Assembly: GCA_947646735.1 (NCBI GenBank)
Contig: CANTFK010000505.1
Location: 1-48,769, forward strand
Length of the DNA stretch: 48,769 nt
From: Peronospora farinosa
Taxonomy: Eukaryota; Oomycota; Peronosporomycetes; Peronosporales; Peronosporaceae
Direction: 5' to 3'
Shown here in pieces: positions 12,781 through 23,259 of the stretch. The notes beneath the pieces were generated by a model that was not told the origin of the DNA, did not search any database, and saw only the letters and a list, made by a program, of their open reading frames with translations. A program made the position numbers and the translations under genes. Each line of letters starts with the position of its first letter. The stretch's first letter is position 1.

Positions 12781-12849
12781 GTACAGTCCGCTAGTTCTCA
12801 TGACTTTGCATTACTTCGAAGCGGTTATGGCTCTTCTTCTTGCGCTCTC

Positions 12850-13655
12850 AATCTCGAAGTAAGGCTCCACAATTTAAACTTACTTCGTCTACCCAAGAGG
12901 GTTTAGCCTGTCCCTTTCACAAATATTCTCGCTGTTGCCATACATACCGAATTTTCTTACCTGTGCGACTTTCTAAATTTCTTCAAATCCGTATTCACCT
13001 TCCTCCAGCTCCCGCAACCAGCTATCTTCCGGAACAGACATTCGTCCAAGTCAATTCGGTCTACTCTGTATATTTTCAGCTCTCTGTTAGGTCGATCGGA
13101 GAACTCTTCGACGGGATTGAGCTTGGAGATGTGCTAGATTGGAAAAAGTCTCTATTCCGTGCCTCGTAATTCCAAACGTACTACATGATCTTTGACCAAT
13201 TCCAGATCTCGGAAAGGTCCGTGCTAGGGGTGTGCTTTTTTTGGCGTACCCTCCTTCCCCCGGTCCAAGTATAGCCATACCCGGGTCCCTTGCTGAATTT
13301 CGGGGTCGACTAACCTTTCATCATGCGCTTGCAACCGAGCCTGACTATCCGCTCGTAGGTTCTCGTTGACTTGGTCTCTTGCTCGCTGATAGTGACTGAA
13401 TCCGATATCTCCATCTCCGAGGTCCTGATTCTCAACGTCGAGTATTCACTACCGGTAAATGGTCTCAAGAGTAGTCCTATGATTCCAACCATGGACCAGA
13501 TAGAACGACGTTTCTTCCCGTACCCTATCTTGTGCGTGTTTAACGCGATTATGCCAAAATGTGGAGAGGTTGCTAGACGTGTGAGACAAGTGGAATCTGC
13601 CGATCAGTGCAGTCAAGAGCGCGTGGGGGTGTCGGAAGGTCAAATGTCTCGTAAA
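12850..13655 (-). pseudogene. Integrase C-terminus and chromodomain fragment (Gypsy, element 3)
   Basis: Translating minus in several frames gives pieces closely similar to the Gypsy-2 integrase tail: a segment resembling RVREETSFYLVHGWNHRTTL (compare RGETPFFLFHGWDPRSTL in Gypsy-2) near 13540-13480, and a chromodomain-end-like segment near 12870-12900. Frameshifts and stops separate them. The fragment is cut off on the right by the Gypsy-1 LTR at 13661. It would have acted in the nuclear integration complex; it is now a fossil. Confidence 0.6.
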
Positions 13656-13660
13656 TCAGG

Positions 13661-13997
13661 TGTAACATGGCTAAAATGTACCGTCACTAGCTTACACGTG
13701 CGCTCGAGGAAGACTCAAGCCCATGTATTAGGTATTAAGTAAATTTAGCTCTGATTTTTATATTTGTGTTGATTCGTACTAATTACGAAGATTTAAGTCG
13801 TAATAATACGACAATGTTCCCGCCTTTCGGGAACCACACAATTTCAGGTTGATTTATCATTGGTCCATATTGGGGACTTTAGGCCCAATAATAAACCTAT
13901 AATAAATTACTACGCTGTGCCCGCTATTCGGGCCCAGCACGTGCCTACATATGTAGAAAATTATGCTAAAGCTATGCGTGTAATGTGGCCCATTACA
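13661..13997 (-). repeat. Gypsy-1 3' LTR
   Basis: It starts TGTAACATGG and ends GCCCATTACA on plus, the TG...CA termini expected for LTRs. It matches 20866-21206 almost base for base over its first 300 bases. It contains the palindromic GTTCCCGCCTTTCGGGAAC. On the coding strand it is the downstream copy. Confidence 0.9.
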
Positions 13998-14010
13998 TCC
14001 CCCCTTCTCA
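13998..14010 (-). other. Gypsy-1 polypurine tract
   Basis: On minus, the bases just 5' of the 3' LTR read GAGAAGGGGGGA, a typical plus-strand primer for LTR retroelements. The position directly abutting the LTR supports the call. Confidence 0.7.
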
Positions 14011-14062
14011 AGACAGCACTCACCAACTGTGAGCGCTCAACTGTCGAAATTTATTGCTCACA

Positions 14063-14660
14063 AACGAATAAGCAATGTCCGGAGACCCAACACTCAATCC
14101 AGCAGCACTCCCCAGAACCATCAGCGGGAGTGCAACAACCAGCATCATGGCGCGGCAACTCATACCTTGGTCACTGTACGACTTGTTCGGAGCTCACGCT
14201 CCGGACTCACTGGAAACGATGCGGGACTACTTTCGTCGATTGTGAAACCTGCGTGGGAAAGGTCTTGATGGAATCGAGCATGAAGCTCTACAACGTTCTT
14301 GGTGTGCCTTCATCCAACGTTGTAATCGGATGCTCGAGGATGGTAGCAGCTTCCAGCTATGGCTCGCCAATCGAGAGAAGGGTTCGCGCCGATCACTCCA
14401 TCTGCGCGCTACACGAAAGAGTGTGTGAGGATGCTTGGAATGAGGACCGTCTCTGCTTCGTCCATGTGAATGAAGGATGCCAATCTTGTGACTCGACTCC
14501 ACGCCCAACTCATGACGAATGGCGACGACACATCGCTGAGTGTCCGCTCAGTGATCGCGAACGAAGTTGGATTGCGAAGTATGAGCGAAGTCTGAGCGAA
14601 CGGAGAAGCACAATTATTCGTGGTGCGCCTCGCTGGAAGCACCACTCGCGACAGCGGAGT
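14063..14660 (+). pseudogene. Antisense ORF between Gypsy-1 pol and 3' LTR, degenerate
   Basis: On plus, a frame from ATG 14063 reads MSGDPTLNPAALPRT and later ARQLIPWSLYDLFG, is stopped by TGA near 14241, and continues recognisably in frame. A different frame from about 14410 carries a Cys/His pattern (CFVHVNEGCQSC ... HIAECPL) that could bind zinc. The pieces look like remnants of one protein lying opposite to pol. The longer single open frame starting in the LTR at 13860 mixes these frames and is not a good gene model. Similar antisense ORFs occur in the two neighbouring Gypsy elements, so this may be a lineage trait. Function unknown. Confidence 0.4.
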
Positions 14661-14977
14661 CAATCTTTCTCGTTCGCGTCATCATACTCGTTCTCGACGA
14701 CGTTGAACACCTTACCGCTCTCGTTTGTCACGAGAGCGTTCGCGTGCTCGCCCGAATTGGAATAGCCCGACTTCGTGGCTTTATACGACAGAACCACATC
14801 TGGAACGTCACGAAGGAGTAAGGAACGTGGTTCCCATGTATCCTGCTCGGGAGGGAATCCAAGCCAACGTACTCGGTACCTACGCACGGATGGAACCGCA
14901 CGCTTCTCATGAGCCGACTGCAGTAATGGTTGTGGAGGGTCCTCGTGACCCACAATGCGGTCTACAATCCAGCGCAC
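14660..14977 (-). pseudogene. Chromodomain of Gypsy-1 integrase
   Basis: The minus frame shows a chromodomain signature: VDRIVGHED at its start, then RYRVRWLGFPPEQDTWEPRS with the conserved aromatic/Trp residues, then a helix LLLRDVPDVVLSY. Chromodomains at the integrase C-terminus of chromoviruses bind modified histone tails and steer insertion to heterochromatin. The segment is in a different frame from the upstream integrase core, so the polyprotein is broken. Confidence 0.75.
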
Positions 14978-15540
14978 CTGTCCCTACGCGTCAACAAGCG
15001 GAGGAGGGCTCTCGCGATGGTAGTGCTGGCGTCCTGGTTGACCAGGACGATGTTGATCAGGCCGTGAACATAGCTGCCGATGCTCAGCTGGAGGCTGAGG
15101 CTGCCAGTGAGCGTGCTGCCCGGACGGAGAAGACTTTGAGTAAAAACAGACAGTCGACCGTGAACTGCTTGAACGGATAAGAATCTTGGAGCGCCAGGTG
15201 CTTGGTCAGGTTCAGACGGGATCGAGGCCCCGCCCCATGTCATCGGCGCGTCGAGCACGACGGGAAAGCCGTTCGACTTACGAACCCCTGAAGCCGGCGT
15301 CGGAGCCAAACCGTGAAGCGTAGCCGGACGATATTCCTTCAGCAGCCCGACATAGAATGTCGGGTGGAGTCGCAGTGAAGAGGGGACGTCGAGTGTATAA
15401 GCGTCGCCAATTGCCTTCAGAACCTTGAATGGACCGATGAAGCGTGGCGCGAGTTTACTCGCGCCCAGGTTAGTGACCGCTGAATCCCTTAAACCTTCCG
15501 TCGATAATGATACACGATCACCTTTCTCAAACTTGCTCAT
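14962..15540 (-). pseudogene. Integrase C-terminal (GPY/F-type) domain of Gypsy-1
   Basis: The frame contains GDRVSLSTEGL, then LAPRFIGPFKVLKAIGDAYTLDVP, the Gly-Pro-Phe motif of the SH3-like C-terminal integrase domain of Gypsy elements, followed by LHPTFYVGLLKEYRP. Downstream is a long low-complexity linker. Its role would be DNA binding and multimerisation of the integrase. The frame ends about where the chromodomain frame begins, so a shift separates them. Confidence 0.75.
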
Positions 15541-15639
15541 GTTCTTTCTGCCATGTTTGTCAGCGTTCTCCTTCTGTTGGTCTACCGCAGATTGTAGTGC
15601 GTCGCGTACAAACAGGGTGATGGCTTGACGTTGGAGTAT

Positions 15640-16715
15640 AAACTTCTATACAGTCATTTCATCAATTCGTCGCACCGACTTAATCGGCGCGTAGTTGGCA
15701 GTAGGTGAACGCTTACCCGAAGACGGGTCAATCAATGTCTGCGCAGTCCATCGAGCTAATAGGGACGCCACGTCGGATGGCGTCAAAGTAGCCGTCTTTG
15801 CCTTGGATCGTGTTACTGCATTTGCGCTCAAAATACCGTGAGCTGCACTCGATCCTTGTTTATCACCTTTATCCCCCCCCGAGTGGAGCCAATAGGTGTT
15901 GTGGGTCGCCCCACGGCCAGGACAGTAGGAACACGAGGGTGAAGAGCCGAATGCACAAAAAATGGCGTCAACACTGTTGACGCGTGTACGGCGTTGTTGA
16001 GTGCGAAGTCAGCGAGTGGTAAAAATGCACTCCAACTTGTAAATGACGTAGCGTAACTTTGAAGAACGTCTTCGAGGACCCGGTTCACGCGCTCGGTCTG
16101 CCCATCCGTTTCCGGATGGGCCGCAGTCGACATCAGCAGTTTTGTCCCGAGGAGCTCGAAAAGTGACGTCCAAAATGCGGACGTAAATCGTGGGTCACAG
16201 TCCGAAACAATGTGTTATGTAAGGCCATGATGACGGAACACCGCGTCGATGAAGTTCGCCGCGGTCTCTGCCACGGTGACCTTAGTGTGAACAGGCACGA
16301 GATGTGTCATCTTGCTAAATCTGTCAACAAAGACCAAGGTGCCCGTTCGAGCTTGGCTATCGGGCGCAAGCCCGAAGATGAAGTCCATCGATACTGATCT
16401 CCAGGCCTCTGCTGCAATTGGCAACGATCACAAGGGAGCCTGTGACGATGGAGATGGCTTCACACGCTGTCATATTTCGCACGTTCGGATCCAGTTGCGT
16501 ACCCACTTTTACATGTGGGGCCAGAAGAAGTCTCGAGACACAGCCGCGAAGTCTTTTAGCGGCCTAAATGGCCGCCAGCAGGAGCATCGTGATACTCGTG
16601 AATGATTCTTTCACGCAAATCCAAGTCGTTGGAAACCACCGTGCGAGGAGAATCGAATTGGTCGATGCTATACAGAAGCAAATCGCCATCTAAACTGTAT
16701 CGATGAATGTGGTCG
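15640..16715 (-). pseudogene. Integrase core of Gypsy-1
   Basis: On minus, an H2C2 zinc region (HDAPAGGHLGREKTF around 16600, C-x2-C near 16480) precedes the catalytic core: the first Asp in WRSVSMDFIFGL (about 16390), a second Asp expected near 16200 (SDCDPRF-like), and the Glu in [16 protein letters not shown] (about 16110). This is the DDE set of retroviral-type integrases. Segments are split over frames at 15646-15831, 15828-16133 and 16215-16424, so it is no longer functional. It follows RNase H directly, the standard Gypsy order. Confidence 0.7.
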
Positions 16716-16723
16716 CGCTTGGT

Positions 16724-17478
16724 TCAGGATAAAGCTCCCAGTGCAGCATCGCTGGGAGCACGCAGATACTCGATATTGTCTGCATAATCTGAATCGCCCT
16801 TGTACGCTGCGACGATCTCGTCAAATAAACACGGCTCGGTTTTAACCCGAGTTAAGTTCAGCGATACACACATCGCACATCGGTCATCATCGTCCTCGTC
16901 ATCAGTATCCTGACGACTCAGAGCAGTCCGAGGATTGTAGTCGGGACGTCGTGACAAGGCGTCAGCGAAATATTAGTCTTGCCTGGATTGTAATGCACGA
17001 CGAAGTTATACTCAGAGAAAAATGAGAGCCATCGTGCCATCCGCTGGGACAGGTGTGGGCTCTTCATCGCTGTAAACAGCGATGCATGATCGGTGTACAA
17101 AGCAAATGTACGTTCACCAAGGAGATGCACGCGAAACTTGATGAGTGCATAGCGCATCGCTAACAACTCCATGTCGTGAACCGGATAGTTCTTCTCAGCT
17201 GGCTTCATCTGTCGCGACTGATAGTTCACGACTCGTTCACGGCCCTCATCATCAAATTGCATGAGGGCACAACCGATTGCAAAATCACTGGCGTCGCAAA
17301 CCACGTGGAAAGGCTTGGAATCGTCTGGTAGGACCAGAACTGGCGCTGACGCTAGGCTCTTCTTTACTGCTTCGAAGGCTGCTTGATGCTCGGGACGCCA
17401 CAACCACGTGGCGTCTTTCTTCAAGAGTGACAACAAAGGCTGGATAGAACCAGCATAATCCTTTGTATACTTGTGCAA
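16724..17478 (-). pseudogene. RNase H domain and connector of Gypsy-1
   Basis: The reading frame contains the Gypsy RNase H signature: VCDASDFAIGCALMQ (catalytic Asp), NYPVHDMELLAMRYAL (Glu) and FALYTDHASL (Asp). RNase H degrades the RNA strand during reverse transcription. The frame ends at 16918 in a shift; translation resumes in the 16724-16957 frame with SRRPDYNPRTAL. The break falls at AAATATTAG (16970), the same nine bases seen at the RT/RNase H break (17474). Confidence 0.8.
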
Positions 17479-18296
17479 ATATTAGCCAAGCCGAGCCACT
17501 GGCGCAACTCCGTAGGGTTCTTGGGCGTGGGCCAAGAACAGATGGACGACACCTTCTCTGGATCAGCTCGAACTCCCGATTTACTCACATAGCAACCTAA
17601 CACCGGAATCTCCGGTGCACAAAAGAAACACTTCTTGAGATTCGCGTACAACTTGTTGTCCCGCATAACTTGAAACACTTGCTTCAAGTGTTGAAGGTGA
17701 GCTTGGAAATCGTTGAGGTTGCCCTCGGCGCGACTATGGACGAAAATGTCGTCAAAATAACTTGGGGCAAAGTTCCGAAGAGGTCTCAACACTTGAGACA
17801 CCATACGATTGAAAGTGGCCGGAGCGTTCTTTAATCCTTGTGGCATAACCAGCCACTCCCATAACATGCCACTCGGGGTGCTCACCGCGGTGAGTGGGAT
17901 ATCGCTCGGGCGCATCAAAATCTGGTAAAAGCCATTGGTCAAGTCGATGGAACTGAAGATGACACTTCCTGACATGAAATTCAGCACCATGTCTTTCCTA
18001 GGAATAGGCGTTTGCGCAGGAATAGTGGCATCATTCAACTTATTGAACGCATGCACTATCCGCCAGCCTCCCGTAGCCTTCTTCACGCAGAATGTTGGAC
18101 TCGAATGGGGTGAGATACTTTCACGCACATGACCCGCTTTGCGGCGGCCTTCGAAGAATGCGTCAATAGCTTCGACTTGATCTCGAGGCAACGGCCACTG
18201 CCGTGTCACACAATACTTCGACCCTGGCACGAGATCAATCTCGTGCCGAACACCGCGGTCCGCAGGAAGTTCAGCCGGGATCTTGTCCGGGAACAC
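17421..18296 (-). pseudogene. Reverse transcriptase of Gypsy-1
   Basis: The minus frame holds a near-complete RT palm/fingers: SPHSSPTFCVKKATGGWRIV, then FSSIDLTNGFYQI (first catalytic Asp), MPQGLKNAPATFNR, and SYFDDIFVHS with the paired Asp of the active site, then KCFFCAPEIPVLG (thumb side). It copies the element's RNA into DNA inside virus-like particles. The frame shifts at about 17474 before RNase H. The region is otherwise well preserved, consistent with a fairly young copy. Confidence 0.85.
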
Positions 18297-18710
18297 GTCT
18301 GCATACTCACGAGCAATGCCGTAAGCGGGGTTACCAGACTCTCGCAGAGCCTCCCATGACTAAGATGCAAACCTTTCTTCACGCGCTGACTTCGGCTCAA
18401 CGCTTCGAGGACGCGCCATATGCTTCTCGTTTGCCACGGTAACCACCTCATTAGTGATTAGACACACTTGTTCCACAGTGCCTCCCTTGAGGTGACGAAG
18501 GAAATGCTTCCAGGAAATCCCTGGAAGGCTTGAAATGGAAGACGCATCACGAAGAGGAATCTCGACTTCGATATATTGGCGTCTTTGTGGACTCCTTCCA
18601 CGTACATGATAGCGTGGACATATTCCAAAGCTTAATTCTTGGTGCTGTTGTCCCCATCGTGCTTCGAGTCACTACTCGAAGCTGGCAAAACGCAGTCAGA
18701 TGATAAAGCA

Positions 18711-19745
18711 TCACCCCCCCTCTAGGAACTGGATGTATTCATCCACGATGCCGGAAACACTGGACGGGAGTACCCCAAACTCGACCGTCGACATTTGATG
18801 CGGGAGCTCCTGCTCGGCCGCCGTAAACCCGTGTGGGAGCCCCTGCCCGACCACAATATGCCCATGTGGGAACCTCGGTTCGACCATAGTGGGTGATGAT
18901 GGGAACCCCGGTTCGACCATCATGCTCTCGCGTGGAAAATCCTGTCTTTCCACGTCATACTCGTTGGCGAGCTCTTTCTCGTCATCACAATGCCCTTGTG
19001 GGAGCCCTTGCTCGAACACAATAGGTACAGATGGGAACCCCGGTTCGACCACTGCATTCACGTGCGAGAACTCCTGTTCAACCGCTATAATGACGCGCGG
19101 GAACCTCTGTTCGACCGCGTCGTCCTCGTCGTCCTCTTCGCTCTGTGGCGAGGAGTCACTGTCACTTGTGTCTCGAAGAACAGCACAAGCAGTGCAGAGA
19201 GGGCCATCGCTCGCTCTGTGCACCGCCAACGTCGTGGAATCGCGATCCACGACTGTGACGTTTGGCCAGTCACTTGGAGATACCAAGAGATGGGTAAACA
19301 CTTCACTGACATCGAACTTGCGTCGACGTCTCACTGATCTGGCTAACCAGTCGATCTGGGGCTTATAACGTGCCAACCATGGCATGCCCAGTATGCAATC
19401 GAATGCATAATTCATCGCGATCACCAAGAAATCATCATTACTGCGAAAGCCATCAAACGTATACGGCAACGACACTTCGCGCCGCGATACGTGGTGTGGT
19501 TTCCCGTCAGCCAACTTGACGACGACTTGGCCAGGTCCCTCACGGACCTGAATGCTGGGAGGCAGCATCGATAAACAAGATTCACGAAAGAAATTGTTTG
19601 TTGCTCCTGAGTCCAGGAGTGCTCGCAGAGGTCGCCGGACGCCGGCGACATGTAAACTGACAATAATCAGACGTGAATCACCACTCGTAGTGGTGGCATT
19701 TAACCGTGCGCGTAGCGCAGGAGGACTGGAAGGTTGGGCTGCCAC
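18711..19745 (-). CDS. Aspartic protease of Gypsy-1 with 11-residue repeats
   Basis: An uninterrupted 344-codon frame. Residues about 30-140 form a retropepsin-like domain with the active-site triad in LRALLDSGATNNFF and a hydrophobic flap-side ILGMPWLAR. From about residue 215 an acidic Ser/Asp/Glu tract leads into about nine units of an 11-residue repeat of the type VEPGFPSxxxx and VEQGLPHGxxx. The protease would cleave Gag-Pol; the repeats look like a linker expanded from a 33-bp minisatellite. It lies between gag and RT as usual. The start codon assigned is simply the first in the frame; in the element it would be translated as part of a polyprotein. Confidence 0.7.
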   Translation of the reverse strand: MAAQPSSPPALRARLNATTTSGDSRLIIVSLHVAGVRRPLRALLDSGATNNFFRESCLSMLPPSIQVREGPGQVVVKLADGKPHHVSRREVSLPYTFDGFRSNDDFLVIAMNYAFDCILGMPWLARYKPQIDWLARSVRRRRKFDVSEVFTHLLVSPSDWPNVTVVDRDSTTLAVHRASDGPLCTACAVLRDTSDSDSSPQSEEDDEDDAVEQRFPRVIIAVEQEFSHVNAVVEPGFPSVPIVFEQGLPQGHCDDEKELANEYDVERQDFPRESMMVEPGFPSSPTMVEPRFPHGHIVVGQGLPHGFTAAEQELPHQMSTVEFGVLPSSVSGIVDEYIQFLEGG

Positions 19746-20650
19746 CGGGGGACCCGGACCTCCGTTCCAACCAGTAGGGCGCCCTGCACCTACTGGTCCC
19801 GACCGTTTTTTGGACGTGCGGCCGGTACAGCACCCTCATGATGGGCGTCCACTACTTGCACCGATAATGGGGCTGGCGCACGGCACTCTGCCGCGCGATG
19901 TCCTGGCTTGCGACAACGAAAGCAAACCATTGGACGCCCGGTGCGAGCGTCACCTTTATGATGGAAGACACGTCGCCGGTCACCCGACGACTCAATAACG
20001 TCGATCTCCATAGGTTCTGGGCCAGAAGGCCGGGGAACGCTGACGACCGAGGGTTTGGCATAGGCCTTTGTGACCCTAAAGTCTTCACGGAGTGCGATGG
20101 CAAATGCCTCCTCCAATGTGGCAAGCTCAGCGCGCTTCAGAGATAAGCGGGTCTGCCTCTCATGCATACCATCCACAACGACATTCACTTGCGTGAACAT
20201 GTCCATGGGGTGTGTGATGATACACGACGCCAGATGCATAGCCATCTGTACGTAGTCGCTCATCGCCATTTTACCCTGTCGCATCGACAGGAATCTTGAT
20301 CGCACCAGTTTCTCCTCTTGTGGTGGCTCGAAAGCAAGACGGAGATCGTCCTGGATGGTATCCAAGGTGGGGAATGCGTGCTCGTCCACAACGAGCTTAC
20401 CAAGGGCCCACTCCTTGGCCTTCCCGGTGAGGCGGGAAAGAAGAAAGTTGACCTTCGCCTGTGGAGCCTCAAGAAGTCTCGAGGCGATGGCGATATCAAC
20501 TTCTCGGGACTATCGATTCAGCGACAACCGGTCCTTACCTTCTCCTGAGTATAGGGAGGTTTCCATCTTCACGGCCTTTTCTACGTGAAAGTCGCGAGGG
20601 AGTCAAACCTCGCCAATTGGATTCGGCGAGCTCGCGTGCCATAAACTCAT
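19746..20650 (-). pseudogene. Gag of Gypsy-1, broken
   Basis: The minus frame shows a retrotransposon Gag core (AKEWALGKL, then [19 protein letters not shown]) and a C-terminal zinc knuckle [14 protein letters not shown] (C-x2-C-x4-H-x4-C). It would package RNA in the cytoplasmic particle. An in-frame TAG at 20510-20512 interrupts the N-terminal part, and the remaining N-terminus to about 20840 is in several frames. The apparent start at 20389 is a GTG inside the domain, not a real start. Confidence 0.7.
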
Positions 20651-20845
20651 GTATGGCGAGACGTTGCGCTTTAGAGTCGCTGATCTCATCAGCTACGCGA
20701 CGAATGCCTCTCCCGATATCGCCACGAGGCGATTAAGGGCATCCCACTCGACACCAGTAAAATGGGGGAAGGTCGCGTGCTCCAGAAATAAATCTGGAGT
20801 GTCAAAGTACGACGATTCGCTCATCCCAAACTCGAGCATAGGAAG

Positions 20846-20864
20846 GATTACAAAGTGCTACCAG
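20846..20864 (-). other. Gypsy-1 primer binding site
   Basis: Two bases after the 5' LTR on the minus strand is TGGTAGCACTTTG. TGGTAGCA matches the 3' end of common initiator tRNA-Met sequences, the usual primer for many Gypsy elements. The match is limited to about eight bases, so tRNA identity is tentative. Confidence 0.6.
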
Positions 20865-20865
20865 G

Positions 20866-21206
20866 TGTAACATGGCTAAAATGTACCGTCACTAGCTTAC
20901 ACGCGCGCTCGAGGAAGACTCAAGCCCATGTATTAGGTATTAAGTAAATTTAGCTCTGATTTTTATATTTGTGTTGATTCGTACTAATTACGAAGATTTT
21001 AGTCGTTATAATACGACAGTGTTCCCGCCTTTCGGGAACCACACAATTTCAGGTTGATTTATCATTGGTCCATATTGGGGACTTTAGGCCCAATAATAAA
21101 CCTATAATAAATTACTACGCTGTGCCCGCTATTCGGGCCCAGCACCTGCCTACATATGTAATTGTTTATTCATGTTAATATTATGTGTGTAATGTAGCCC
21201 ATTACA
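20866..21206 (-). repeat. Gypsy-1 5' LTR
   Basis: Direct repeat of 13661-13997, starting TGTAACATGG and ending GCCCATTACA. It is the upstream copy with respect to the minus-strand coding region and should contain promoter and polyadenylation signals; none is assigned here beyond AT-rich runs. Confidence 0.9.
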
Positions 21207-21361
21207 CACTTAGAAGAGTGCAAACCGCCCAACCGACGGGTATACAAGGTGAGGAAGGCTTTGCACACGAAATCGGGTTACCCCCTCCGTTAGTCGGTCG
21301 TCCAATCGCCAGTGGAGAGTCGGAATTGCATCAGAAATTTTTCGAATACCACTCCACCACA
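21207..21361 (+). repeat. LTR scrap (Gypsy-2 family end)
   Basis: Starting directly at the Gypsy-1 border, this stretch resembles the reverse complement of the left end of the Gypsy-2 LTR: AGAAGAGTGCAAACCGCCC, then GGTTACCCCCTCCGTTAGTC, and the terminus CACTCCACCACA. It is a truncated LTR in the opposite orientation to Gypsy-2, cut by the Gypsy-1 border. Confidence 0.7.
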
Positions 21362-22109
21362 TTGAGCTGCCGAGAGTCCAGATCCCCGAGAATTTAGGGC
21401 CCCGAGGGTAAGGAACTTTACTTAGACGAGGCTCTAAGAAAAAGAATCGGAGGTTACTATGGAGAAGTATTGAGTGAAATGACTACATGGACATTTAATG
21501 CTATTCCAAAGGGACATGACAAGGGTACACGAGGTCTTGCCGAAGTTCGGAAGACCAGAGCGCAGGGAAAAGCTGTGGAGAAGTGCCAGGGAAATTCAGG
21601 GCGCCAAGAAATATATGGGGAGGGGCAGGAGAATCCCAGATCACTCCTTCGAGAGAATGACAATAACAAGTCCTCGAAGATCCACAATATCGCACAATGC
21701 CTCAGAATCATATAGAATATAAGGAACTGACAGTGCATAGCCTATACAAGTCCAATGTTCCTAAGCCCAAAACCCCAAGGTCCTAGGAACCCAAGACCCA
21801 AGGGCCCCAAAAAACAAAAGTACAAGGTTCCTAAGCCCAGAGCCTCAGGGTCCTAGGGTTCCAGGACTCAACGGTCCAACACTGCAAGAGGCCAAGGACT
21901 TAAGGGCAGAAGGTGCAGAAACGGTACTCGGAACCCCAAAGAATATAGAAAGTACAGGTACCAAGGAGACAGTCCTTCCTTTAAAAGTCTACACACGACC
22001 CCAAGTAAAGCGAAGGGTTACGGTAATGCAAGAAATAGCATACAAAATATAAGATAAATAAACACTCGAATTTGCATTACACGTGGCAGCTATAAGCGCT
22101 TCCTCCAAG
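21362..22109. other. Unassigned inter-element sequence with a 70-bp repeat pair
   Basis: No coding region with recognisable motifs is seen. A purine/CCC-rich part contains GTTCCTAAGCCCA at 21757 and again at 21827 with similar surroundings (GGTCCTAGG, CCCAAGGGCCCC), a short tandem duplication. The open frames near 21470-21738 overlap on both strands and carry no recognisable motif. Confidence 0.5.
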
Positions 22110-23178
22110 TGTGGTGGAGTGGGATTCGCAAAATTGCTGATGCGATTCCAACTCTCCACTGGCGCCCGGACGATCGACTAACGGAGGGGGTACCCCGATT
22201 CCGTGTGCAAAGCCTTCCTCACCTTGTGTACCCGTCGGTAGGGCGAGTTGCACTCTTCTAGGTGGACTTGAGTCGATGTTGATCCTAATTGGGTTAGGGA
22301 TGGGGGTTTGGTGATCTTGTGGAAATCTCCACAAGATCGAACGATTACTTGGTGTGATCTTCCCAATCGATCACGGTTATCCAATAAAACGAAGCTTGAA
22401 TCTTCTGACCACTTGAGCAGAACCTTCTGACCACTTGATCCTTCCTGCACTTGCTTCGCCTTGCCCTACGTGTTTTATCTGCGTCCGATCGCAGTTGAGT
22501 TGTGTTGAGAGTTCTTGCAATCCCTGGCCAAACAATCCAGGGATATGACTTGCGTAGTGTGTAGGCTTCCTCGAGACGTCGGGTGGCCAAAGAATCCAGC
22601 TTGGAAGAGAAGTCGACACGTGTATTTAGAAGTAAAATTGAACTCTGTTTAGTGTTAACCAATCAAAACTCGAAACCTACGATTCTGCCTATCTGTAGTC
22701 CAGGATGTATCATCACGTGTCACCCTTTCAGAAAAAATCAGATATCGATATGTGGTCCACCCCAAAGGCCTTTACCATCCCGATCCATCGGCGACCTTGC
22801 CTTATCCTTGGATCGCGACCTGAATCAGATCGCGTATCAGCTCAGGATCGCAGTCGATCCATAATGCGTAATCGTTTTGAACTGCATTGCGATCTAGTTG
22901 GATCGCGGATCTAAGTCGGATCGCGGTTCTGAGTCGGATCGCGCTTAGCCTTGGATCGCGCTTTACCTTGGATCGCGGTTCTGAGTCGAATCGCGCTCAG
23001 CCTTGGATCGCGGTCCTGAGTCGAATCGCGGTCTACCTTGGATCGCGCTCAGCCTTGGATCGCAGTTCTGAGTCGGATCGCGGTTTTGAGTCGGATCGCG
23101 ATCGATCCTGGATGTGTGGTCCACATAACTTGGATCGCGATCTCCACTCCACGAAATTTGTTTATCCGCTCTTCCACA
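22110..23178 (-). repeat. Gypsy-2 3' LTR
   Basis: It starts TGTGGTGGAGTGGGATTCGC and ends CTCTTCCACA on plus. The 22890-23130 part is a tandem array of GGATCGCGGTTCTGAGTC-like units. The matching copy is 33884-35072. The sequence just outside the right end on minus is GCAGGGGGCGAT, a possible polypurine tract (23179-23190). Confidence 0.85.
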
Positions 23179-23259
23179 ATCGCCCCCTGCACCGTTAGCC
23201 GGCATACAGTGTTGTCCAGACTGTGCATAGCATCCACAGCAATTGCCCCAGTCATCCTC

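Larger units (their letters stand above)
8818..13660 (-). mobile_element. Element 3: decayed 3' part of a Gypsy retrotransposon
   Basis: From left to right this holds a long LTR-like block (8818-10287), a degenerate plus-strand ORF (10333-11787), minisatellites, and the C-terminal part of a minus-strand integrase/chromodomain (about 12850-13650). The same order (3' LTR, antisense ORF, pol tail) is seen in Gypsy-2 at 22110-26479, which identifies it as a related family. Everything 5' of the integrase tail is missing: the element ends abruptly at the Gypsy-1 LTR at 13661. Confidence 0.6.
13661..21206 (-). mobile_element. Gypsy-1: full-length decayed chromodomain Ty3/Gypsy retrotransposon
   Basis: The element is bounded by two direct LTR copies (13661-13997 and 20866-21206) and holds gag, protease, RT, RNase H, integrase and chromodomain in the usual Gypsy order on the minus strand. 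A tRNA-like primer site and a purine tract sit at the expected places. The LTRs differ by a few substitutions and a short indel (for example near 13955-13980), indicating a relatively recent insertion. Flanking 5-bp sequences (left TCAGG, right CACTT) do not match, so no target-site duplication is visible; recombination at one end is likely. Confidence 0.85.

Noticed and set aside
13860..14765. Single 301-codon host gene
   Set aside because: It begins inside the Gypsy-1 LTR and mixes two frames of a degenerate antisense ORF; its end runs antisense to the chromodomain.
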